Positions 41,400-51,100 of a DNA stretch of 64,000 nt are shown here, one piece after another. The stretch is taken from the NCBI GenBank assembly GCA_963277665.1, contig OY728158.1, positions 600,308,818-600,372,817 of the forward strand, written 5' to 3'. The stretch is from Viscum album. Taxonomy: Eukaryota > Streptophyta > Magnoliopsida > Santalales > Viscaceae. Each line of letters opens with the position of its first letter. Position 1 is the first letter of the stretch. Below the pieces are notes generated by a model. It was not told where the DNA came from. It saw only the letters and a list, made by a program, of their open reading frames with translations, and did no database searches. Made by a program: the position numbers and the translations under genes.

Positions 41400-41565
41400 C
41401 GATTACATACTAAAATGGATTACCTCTGGTTGATATTCCAACATATTACTGCTGGTTTGGGTTCCAACGACTTACCTCTAGTTGGGGTTCCAATGGCTTA
41501 CCGCTAGTTGGGGTTCCAATAGCTTACTGTTGATTGGGGTTCCAACAGCTTACCACTAGTTGTGG
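41400..41565. repeat. 26-bp tandem repeat, about six copies
   Basis: Units of the form GGGTTCCAA, six or so bases, TTACC, then GCTAGTTG repeat with a 26-bp period (for example from 41460, 41486, 41512 and 41538). Copies differ by transitions. The array lies in the 3' LTR side of element D. Confidence 0.75.
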
Positions 41566-42232
41566 TTGAACCTCAGGGAGGCTTCCTATGTACCCTTTCC
41601 AGGAGACACGGATCAAATCCCATGTAGTTTGGCAGCATATAGTTTAACGTCATGTGGGGCGAAAGGGGGGAATACAGTTTAACATTATGCAGGATGAGGG
41701 AAGATCGACATGGAGTGGTGGGGACTGATGGTTGTTGGTATTGAATCTCAAAGAGGCTCCTGCATATCTTTTCTAGGATACAAGGATACAATTCCACGTA
41801 GTTTGGGAGAATACAGTTTAAAATCATGCAGAATGAACGGGGAACCGATGTGAAGAAGTTGGGACAATTAGGTGTTGGGATTGAACCTTAAGGAGGCTTC
41901 ATACATACCTATCCTAGGATACAAGGATAAAAGTCCTTGTAGTTCGGGAGCATGCAGTTTAATGTCATGCGGGACGAAGTTGAACCAATGTGAAGGGGTC
42001 AGGACAAGTAGGTGTTGGGTATGAACCACAGGTAGGATTCCTATGTACCTTTCCTAGGAGATAAGAATCAAAGTCCACGAAGTTCAGTATCATGCAGTTT
42101 AACATCATGTGGGACAAAGGTGAAGCAACATGGAGGGGTCAGGATAAGTAGGTGTAGGTCTTGAACCTTAGGGAGGCTTCCTACGTACCTTTCCTAGGAG
42201 ACAAGGATCAAAGTCCATGTAGTTCATGATGT
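41566..42232. repeat. ~140-bp tandem repeat, five copies
   Basis: Each unit starts TTGAACCTYAGGGAGGCTTC (about 41568, 41741, 41880, 42021 and 42160). It runs through a CCTATCCTAGGAKACAAGG block and a TAGTTCGGGAG block to AGTTTAACRTCATGCGG and a GGACAAGTAGGTGTTGG linker. The spacing is 139-141 bp except for the first unit, which is about 33 bp longer. Diverged copies precede it at about 40975 and 41187. The same motifs recur in the region downstream of integrase (48960-53930). Confidence 0.75.
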
Positions 42233-43642
42233 ATTGGGACTTACATGCTATTGTGTCCCAGGAAATATTCCATGGTAAATTCTTACTCCAATCTCACGTG
42301 AGTCATGCTCGGTGTGAGATACAAGAGGCAGAAAATACCTGAAGATCACATCGCGAAAAGTGCATCTCCTAAAAGTGGAGTGGGGCTTACACGTGGTTAG
42401 AAACCCAAAGAGTAAACAGTGGCTCATGTGTGGTTAGCGGCCCCAAGATATGGATATTGATACTTACACCAGGATGGAGGGCCGATAGTGAAAAAGACCA
42501 TAGGGAGAGGGACGGGGTAACGAAGGTCCTGGAGCCCATCTCTCCTCTAGTATTTAGCATAGAAAAAGAGAGGAGTATTAGTGATACTACCTCATGAAAG
42601 AAAGGCTAGGGTCTTACACTATGATGGTTTCCCTTCCCTATAGATATATGTCACTACAACAAATAGGATCTCATTCCGTGTGAGGAATATCTCACTCCCA
42701 TGGAGACAAGTGGACGTGGAGAATGTCCAAGGTGGGGAACCCTGTGTATAATGCATGGGGAGAGGTCACAGTTTAACATCATGTGCTGAGGATGATGGTG
42801 CTTGGAAGTTTAACGTCTTGGATCTCAGATGAGACAAGTTCACTCTGCACCCCTAGGACTTACATAACTGATACCTACCCACCCTTGGGGAAGGGAAGGC
42901 ATCCGAAATTCCATGGAGAGGTAGTGTTGTGGAGTGATCCACTGAGGGGTTCACGTTAGCATAGATATGTGAAGAAGTAATAGTTGTTAATGTTCCTATG
43001 CGAAGAAGAATAAGGCTAAGAAACATAACATAAAGAACCACCCAAGGGACCTTGAAGTCACTTCGTAAAAACCTAGAGGTTCGTACACGAGAAATGATTG
43101 TGAAGCAAATTGGTTCATAGGAAAAAACCTTGTGAATCTCTGGTGCTCCACGTAGTAGTGGGACTCCGCGGAGTGGTATGCTTTGAGAAGTGGGGTGGCC
43201 TAGCCAAGTCTTAGGGTATTGGTGCATATTAAGGGTGCTTCTCAAAGTATAAGGGCTTTCATGGAGTAGGACTTTGCAAAGAAAGGGTACCTTGCAAAGA
43301 ATAGCACTGTGAAGCAATGTGCTTCATGAAAAATAGTGACCTTGACTTAGCATGTGGTTTACATGTATATGGAGGGTACTTTGTAAAGCGTGAGTTATTG
43401 GCAAAGACCCGAGTCCCCTTATGGATCTCCCTCTTTCACGATAGCCCATGGGCTCCACGAAGGGCATCCCTGTTGGAAGAGGGGTTGTATTTGAGCTAAG
43501 GGAAAAGTACTTCTCAATGCTCAAGTACCTTGAAGAGCTCATTTTTTATTAGGGTTTCATAGATTATAAATTGCTTCGTGATTTGATATCTGAGAAGGAA
43601 AAAGGTCGGGGTATCCATCCCTGGGGCTCAAGGGGAGTCGGG

Positions 43643-43650
43643 TATTTATA
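43643..43650 (-). promoter_or_regulatory. Possible LTR TATA box
   Basis: On the minus strand TATAAATA is followed by CCCGACTCCCC, a usual TATA context in plant LTRs, and it is oriented to drive element D. The + strand reading, TATTTATA, could equally serve the antisense gene, whose ATG lies 0.8 kb downstream. No transcript evidence is available here. Confidence 0.35.
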
Positions 43651-44472
43651 GGTCAGTGGAGGCATGAAGCATGGATAACTCGGTGTGTAGCAACATGGAA
43701 ATCTGTGATCGGCCACGGATTGCATCAAGTTTTTCATAACCATAGAGTTTACCGTCATCCTCTCCTCAGTGAGGATCCCTCCTTGGATCCTTCCATGGTT
43801 CTCGTGGAGGCTTTCATCATGTTCCAATGGATCGGAGAGGTCGATCTGGTTCCCTCCAGGACACAAAGCTTATCGTCAATTGCATCATAACCGTGAAGCC
43901 TACCACCTATTTTACATCGCAGTGACCATAGAGGGGGCTTCTGATTCACACTATCTATCTAAGTCTGATGGTAAATTGCCAAAATTTTAGGCCAATCACA
44001 AATCCATATCATGAAGTAGGGTCACGATGTGGAAAGGTGACACACGGGTTGAGAGCATCGCAATGCGGGTTGTGTCCAGACGCTCCGCAAAGCAAAGGGA
44101 ATAGTCTTTTATTAATTGGGGAGGTTGAACCCTCTTTTTTCCTTTATTATCTTGTCATTATCATGCTTGAGTTCTTGATTTTCAAATCTCCTTGAACTCT
44201 GCAATTGCTCTTTGTGAATCGATCCTCTCTGCTCTACGGTGCATAGAGAGTCTTTTGACTCTGTGAGTGTGCGCTTTGTGGCTTGTGTCTGCGACGTATG
44301 TGGCTGGGTTTTGTGACCTGTTGCTATGATTGAACTTTGTAAAAGAACTCCGCGAACTAGATCCTCAAATGAGCTTCACAATCCAAGATAAAAAATCCAA
44401 ACTTTGAAGACAGAATGTCTCACAAGGAAGCTGCTAGGGGGGGTCCTTGTGGATGCTTCCCAAAGGGTAGAT

Positions 44473-46865
44473 ATGGCGGATAACCTGGGTATCATGGAGT
44501 ATGTACAAAGCCATTCGGACCATGATTCCTTAGTGGAGATATTTTTGGATAGTTAGAATAACTAACCTCTATTCAAGAGGCTTCCTCTATATGGAATTGG
44601 ATTAAGGGGTGAAATTTTCATTCCTGAAGATATTAGAGATGAGCTAGCCTACTGGTTCAGGAGCAGATCATGACAATGCCAGTGGTTCAGGGTGGCTGAC
44701 GGTCATACTTGGGAGGATCACACACTAGTTGATACTGACTTCCTGTATAACCACGTGAAAAATGTTGACAGGAAGGAATTACAGCCATAGGTATCCCTCT
44801 CCCCACTGTACGACACCATTCTAATGGTGGTATTGGGGAACCCAGAGAAGGGGTGGACTGATGAGTGGGATTTGTGCCAGGGCGGAAACTCCATATAAAA
44901 TTTAGCCTGGACCTAATGGTTATGTGCCTAGTTAGAGGGGTTTTGGGTAGATATGAGGCGAGTGGGCCTGTATGAGGTGGCATGGGCCTCCCAATTCCAT
45001 ATCTATTTTCCAAAGTAGCTAATGTCTAAGTTGCTGAGTAGGTGGTCATTGAGGACCAAAAAATTCCATTTACACAATGGGGAGGTCGTCATTAGCCTAT
45101 GGGACCTGCATAAAATCTCAGGGTTCCCGATACTGGGGGTCATGTATGATGAGTTCCTTACTACCGTGAATACATGGGAGGACCTAAAGCAGATGTTGCT
45201 GCTATAAAAGGCATTGATAGACCTAGTGTTGGGGGAGGAAAAGCTGTCAGTGAGGGATGTACACTTTAATCGGTGGTTCAGTTGATTCCTGAATTCTGCT
45301 ACATATGGAAAGTTTCCTGTGAGTCCTCAAAATTTCTCAAAGGGGGGTCAACACTGCAAGGAGAACTCATATTGGATACTATTGGAGGATAGCTAGTGGA
45401 AGACATGGGGATTCTGTATCAGTACTGAGAAGCAACTAGTGGTTAGGTTGGCTACGTTCATTTTTGAACTTATCTATAGTTGGATTCTTCCAGTGAGGAA
45501 CACGAACATGGGTGTATGGCTGAGCACGTTTATCATGGAATCTATGTTGGTGATGGGGGAGCGGGTCAACTAGGGAATCCCAATGTTATCTAAGCTGTAT
45601 AAGGTGTTGTGTCATATTAGTGAAGGGAAGAAGACACAGAGGATATGTGGTCCATTCCATCTTCTATATGGGTAGATAGAGATGCATAACAGGGGAATCT
45701 ATGAATATCTGAAGTCCATTTCCACTCTGGGGTCAAACTTTACACCGGATATTCTAAACGCAGTGGGGGGTTTTCTTACCAAGCTGACCCTGTCGCTGGT
45801 GTTGAACTGGGTCTGGAAGGTGGATGAGTTCAACTTCCACCTATTCCCATTAATAACAGGTGTGTTCACTGTTGAATTAAAAGTAATGGAAGAGCATTGT
45901 TCCTACCTCCTATCCTTTCAAGGTGGATTAATTGTGGTGAGGGTTGATTGTGAGCCTCTCTGTGAGCCGTACACCCTACACTGTTTCGCGAGGCAGTTTT
46001 GGTGCATGAAGAGGCTCACCTCACATGTATACTTGGGAGTGCTCCATGAAGATCACCAGTGTGTGATGAGGAAAATGTGGCTCATGTTTACACAGGAGGA
46101 TGGGAAGATACAGAATGAGATGCCTCCGCCCACAGCTATCTACGGGCTAGTGAAGGAGTACACTAAGGGGTGGGAGGCAGCCTACCTGGAGGAGAGGCGG
46201 AAGTATAAAACTATTTCTACTAATGAAGGGGTTCCTCCTCAACCTTGAGGTTGGGGCCTAAAGGTGTCAAGAACATACCACAGTGGCAGGGCTTCAGTAG
46301 TAGTGAGGCCCGCACCAATCAAGAGGTAGGCAGCAGCAGTGGACCTGGTAGTCCTGTAGCAGAAAATTCATCCAGAGGGGAGTCCACCCAAGGGTTTTTG
46401 TAGGATACCCAACCAGGCTCTGGGGAAGCATATGTGCCATATAGACATGCCTGGGATTATTGTCCTCCTAGAGGCTTGGGTCATTTGGGATGTCAATGGA
46501 AAATTCCTTGAAATTTCCCAAATTCGAAACCACTTGAACCATCTTGGGATATATTTTCTAGGGATCGGTCCTATTCGGGCTAGCTTTGTGGTATCCCGGG
46601 CAGAGGGGGTGCATTACATTACTGAGATGGAGGAATTTGTGCACTCTCAGGGTGCTCCACGTCCAATGACGGATTGAGTGAAGGTGTTGCTCGATCGAAC
46701 AGATCCTTTGTAGTTGTAGGCCGCTAAATTGAGAGAGAATTTCCATATATTGGAAGAATCAGATGAGTCCTCCAGGGGAGTAGGCTGGTGGAGGGATCCC
46801 TCTAGAGGATGGTGAGTTCGGTAATTCAAACATGGAGCTAGATAGATTTTGCAAAGTCTCTTGAG
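44473..46865 (+). pseudogene. Plant mobile domain (PMD) protein, antisense gene of element D, exon 1
   Basis: From ATG at 44473 one frame runs 591 codons to 46248 without an indel, interrupted by 13 stops, most of which one C-to-T or G-to-A change would make. The protein shows the PMD signature: R-L-P-L-Y-G-I-G near 44578, then F-H-L-H-N-G-E-V, I-S-L-W-D-L-H-K-I-S-G and P-I-L-G at 45060-45140. Helical blocks follow (N-R-G-I-Y-E-Y near 45687, R-Q-F-W at 45990, Y-L-E-E-R-R-K-Y at 46185). After 46248 the reading continues one frame over (overlap 46227-46248) through a Ser/Gly-rich tail to a donor-like GAG|GTAAAA at 46865/46866. PMD proteins of hosts (MAIL1/MAIN) act in gene silencing. Here the gene lies antisense to gag-pol, between integrase and 3' LTR. 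Inactive as it stands. Confidence 0.8.
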
Positions 46866-47258
46866 GTAAAACCCTAAATCACTTTCCCATAGTCCTCATC
46901 CAGGTCATTTAGTACTTCTCAACTAACATTTGACCTGTTTAGAAGGGCCTCATATGAAAGACCCTCTCCCATGCAATAATAGATGCAACTATGGGTACTT
47001 TGGGATCTGTACCCACAGCTACGGCGATTATCATTCCTAGCAGGGCAATGATACCCAGGGTAGTTCTCCCAGAGTCTTCTAATTTCCCAACTATATATAG
47101 GGAGACATGTCTCGGGGTCCCAATGGAAAGAACTCAAGAACGAGACTAACTTTTTGACCTCTATAAGTCTTATTCATTGAATTTATAACTATCCTTCATT
47201 GATAAGGTTAACTGATGTCTATAAACTTTTTGTATGCATAGTTCTTCAAATGGTGTAG
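46866..47258 (+). other. Predicted intron of the antisense PMD gene
   Basis: GAG|GTAAAACCC at 46865/46866 and GGTGTAG|GCC at 47258/47259 give a 393-bp GT-AG intron that joins two segments in the same reading frame (phase 0 on both sides). The interval itself is stop-rich in all + frames, and its composition is more T-rich than the flanking exons. It is a prediction from splice consensus and frame only. Confidence 0.5.
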
Positions 47259-48155
47259 GCCGCCTTGGAAAAGTTGGTTGGAGCTCCTGGTGCTACCTTT
47301 CCTAGGGGAATGTCGGTGGTCGTGGAAGCGGATGCCCAAACTGACCAAGTTGCAGCACTCATGGTCATGGGTGGGAAAATCAGTAGGATATAACCTGAAG
47401 TCATTGAGGTGGAATCTGATGACGGGGATCAATCAGATGACATGGGTCCTGACCTACCCGATCAGACATCGGATGAAGACCGTGCTGAAGATGTCCTTGA
47501 TTTGTTCCCTACATATGAACTCGTTGACCCTACGGACCGAGACAAGATGACTTCTGATGAAGAGGACAAAAAGATTTTCCATCTCCGGTCATGGAAGATG
47601 ATCAAGCACTTCATCGGGGATACTCCTAAAGCACAATTGATAGACCATATGGGGAGGATTCAGTCCTGTCAATGTGAACTATGCGATGAGGGAGTAGATG
47701 CCCAGTGTCCTCATATGCCCATCCGAGACTTCATGGTGGATAAGATTCAGGAGCATGATTGTGGTCTTAGTGTAAGTTGGAATCAGATGAAATTAGTGAA
47801 CATAATGTGGATCCAAAAGGCCTAATGTGATATTCAGCGGTTGCGAGTGTGGGTGGATGAGTACTCTACGTTCCTCGTCGCGCAATCGGGGCTCATATCA
47901 CAGATCAAGGCCCAAATGGAAGAGGTCGAAGAACAAATGAAGAAATCCTCCTAGGATATGGCCACTATCTGAGTTGACGAAGATTGGGCCCAGATCGAGG
48001 TTGATGAACTACGCCCCATCGCCATCGAGGAGGAGTGGGAGCTAAACAGGTGACAGTGGATCCTGGCTGCCACAAGCTAGACGGTGGAAAATCTGGAACG
48101 CTCTATCGAAGAGGTCAACCCATCAATGGGAGGATCCAATCCTTGGGTATTGTAA
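47259..48155 (+). pseudogene. Antisense gene of element D, exon 2: acidic Cys-motif and coiled-coil-like tail
   Basis: One frame extends over 298 codons to a TAA at 48153-48155, with about six in-frame stops and no indel. It opens with a hydrophobic stretch (A-A-L-E-K-L-V-G), then a strongly acidic run (E-S-D-D-G-D near 47409, D-E-E-D-K-K near 47560). A Cys-rich cluster C-Q-C-E-L-C, nine residues, then C-P-H (47670-47720) could bind a metal. A Glu/Gln/Lys-rich helix (Q-M-E-E-V-E-E-Q-M-K-K near 47916) looks like a coiled coil. I know no family for it. It is read as the C-terminal part of the PMD protein because of the phased splice sites. An independent small gene starting at an alternative codon is the other option. 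Confidence 0.5.
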
Positions 48156-51100
48156 TATGTGTAAAATCACAAACATACTTTCATGCTTCTTTATACTAAC
48201 TACATGCATGAGTTCTGTTATTTACTTTAGTTTACTGCATGTCCATCACATTTGTGAAATATCCAGTGATCAATCACTAAGCTCTCGTGGGTCGGGCCCG
48301 ATGTGAGAAACAAGGGATGGACGCTTCGTTATTCCATCCAAATATGAAAGTTTCAAACACAATTCGGTCCTCCAGGTCTTGAAAAACCAATCCAGATTTC
48401 TAGGAAAAAAAGAGGGAGTTATGACTAGAGAATGAAGCTCTCAGAACAGTTGAATTGTCGTTTTCCTAATGTGCACTAGTGCACGAGCGAGGTAACACCA
48501 AGGGTGTTAAAATCAATACCAATAAAAGGGAGTGTAAAGTGTGAATGACGATACCCAATATTCGAAACACTATAGGGGTGGAGTGACAATGAAGGATAAC
48601 TGTTGACTATGTTCGAAACACAACATCCCTATTGTGTTAGCCTAGTATGGGGATAACAAATGAGGGTCGACCGCTGACAATTCTTGAAACACAGGGACTG
48701 ACTCAAAATGTCATCCTTTATCCTTTTAGAACGTTAGCCTATGATAATAGGTGATCCATAGGCTGAGCATCCATACTGTTAGGGGGTTCCTTCTAGCATG
48801 AAAGAGGATGAGGGTCCAGATAAAGGGTATGCAAAGCATGGAGGGTGGAGTGATGGGTTTGTTTGAATGGAATCCAACAGTCTTGAACTTATTCCACCAT
48901 GATGAAAACACATTAGGTGGGTGCATCGGTCTGATTAGGGATCATAGCTATTTCTAGATAGGAACTCTCTGGTGAGGACCTGGAATGCCTTGTAGTTTTA
49001 CATCATACGGATAAAGACAATTAATGGAATAGTTTAACATCATATGACCAGGATGTTGCACATAGTTTTAAGGTCATACTACCTAAACTGAGGTTAATAT
49101 TTTAAATTCATGTTACATGGATTTTAGGATCCTAGTTTAAGGTCGTATAGACTAGATCATAATCAGGGTTGAGGGGCTAGAAGGGTTAATAACCTTAGGG
49201 ATTGGGCCGAGGAGAAATTTATGGGTGTCGCTACGTATCCCATAAGGATGAGAATCAAGCCAAATGTATTTATTAAACATAGAGTGGTTAAAAACCAATT
49301 CTTTAGGGGTCAATCCTCTTTGGTTAGGAAGATGACGCATCCCATAATTATCACAAGGCATCCTGAACTTGTTCAGGGAAGAACTGAAGTTAAGTCATGC
49401 ATTGAGGACATGGTTACCTAGAAAGGAAATGTGTGGTGTGGTACATATTCTGATGTGAATGGGGAAGGTAGGAGCCCATAACACACCATGTAACCTTGGG
49501 GAAAATCTTAGGTCAAGAGGCCGAAGATGGAAAAATTTGGGTTGGGCCCAAGACAAAGTGTATGGGCATTCCTGCGTACCCCATTAGGATGGGAATCAAT
49601 CCATAAATAGTTTTGAGTAATGTCGGTTGGATCTTAGTTTTAAGGTCTTGGAAACTCAGAACATAGATGGAAAAAAGGGAGGGAGGCACGTGGTATGGTA
49701 ATTGTAAAACCCAATGTGGGTGAGGTTAGTAGGAGTCCATATCACACCATGTGCTCCCTAAGTAGATTTTAGGTTGAGGGACCAAAAATGAAAGTTGAGC
49801 TGGGCCCAACGCAAAGTGCGTGGAGTTCCTATGTACCCACATTATGATTTGGATCAAGCTTCACATAGTTCTGGAAGTGGAATGGTAGGGTACCAATGCC
49901 AGAGATAATACAGACATGCGGGTCTGGCCCACACACCAAAATAAGAGGCATTTGATAGATCTTGTTTTGTTCTTTTGGATGGACATGTGTTTTTTTGTGA
50001 AGCAACAAACCTAGGACGAACAATCCAGGTGTCTCTATAGGAATCAAGACACACGTAGGCCTTGAAAAGTGGCATGGAGGAGAGTTGATACCAAACATAA
50101 TGTCCCCTCAAGTTAGGACATCACAATGCGGTACTGTTTTTCATCGTGTGTCTAGGATGATAATTTCACAGTTTAGGGTCATATGATAAGAACAACAAGT
50201 ATATTTTAGCATCGTGAAGAAAAGATTAAATAGTTTAAGGTAATTTAGGACTAGGTATCATAGTTTAAATTCATATGGCTTAGACTTATACAGAAGAAAC
50301 GAGGTTTTAGAGGGTAATGTGCATTGTGTGATAAAGCATTCCCAACGTGAATGAGGACGAGGTCTACACCACACCACATGAAATAATGGGGAAGAAACCT
50401 CAGGACAAGGGGCCAGACAAGGTCAGAGAATATAGATCTATACCCATGGATGAAGCATCTAGGTGTTCCAACTTATCCCATAAGGATGAAAATCAAGCCA
50501 TACATAGTTTTGAGAGTACAGTTTAATATCATGCGGGACAAGAGGCAGGAGAGACTATCTCCTAGAATGGAGTAAGTGGTGCGGCTATTGAAAACCCGAT
50601 GTGAATGAGGGAATATACCCACACATGCCACACCATGAAATCCCAATAATTTCAAGGCCTAAAAGGATGAACATAAGAGATAATTAGTGGAACCTGATCT
50701 ATACCCGATGAGAAGATGCTCAGGTGTTCCTACATATCCCATAAGGATGGGAATCAAGATGTACGTAGTTCTAGAGAAGTGCATTTTTTATTCCTTGAGG
50801 AAAGGACATAGATAGATCTTAGTTTAAGGTCTTAGAGCTCATACCATTGAAAAGTAAGACTCTTCCAAATGGGAAAAAACCTCGACCAAATATCTAACCC
50901 ATGTGAACTGTGCTCGATGTGGGAAGCAAGGGATGAGAAGGTCTTTGCAACATGTGGAATACATGATAAGGGTAAAATGGTGTGGAGCTTCGAATGACGC
51001 CTCATTGTGGCTTTGTCCTCTTAATGCACAAACGCGCACTAAGGGATATCACCAAGAGTGTAGAAATTCCACTTGGACATTATGGAGTGAAAAAGGATGT

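Larger units (their letters stand above)
40272..44472 (-). other. 3' LTR body and adjoining 3' end of element D
   Basis: Non-coding, repeat-rich DNA. It contains a recurring GGGGCTTACGCGTGGTTAG word (near 40815, 41302, 42385 and 42421), 26-bp and ~140-bp tandem repeats, a minus-strand TATAAATA box (43650-43643) and many decayed CTTCGCGAAG words. The inner LTR border cannot be fixed, because only 70 bp of the other LTR is visible. One candidate is CA at 43757, followed on the + strand by TCCTCTCCTCA (a polypurine tract on the minus strand), giving an LTR of about 3.55 kb. Another pyrimidine tract lies at 44131-44145. The minus frame at 42853-43317 (154 codons) is open but unrecognised. Confidence 0.5.

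Noticed and set aside
42853..43317. 154-codon minus-strand open frame
   Set aside because: It lies in the LTR side of element D among palindromic repeats and matches no family I know. It overlaps the repeat words on the other strand. An open frame by chance is likely at this base composition.
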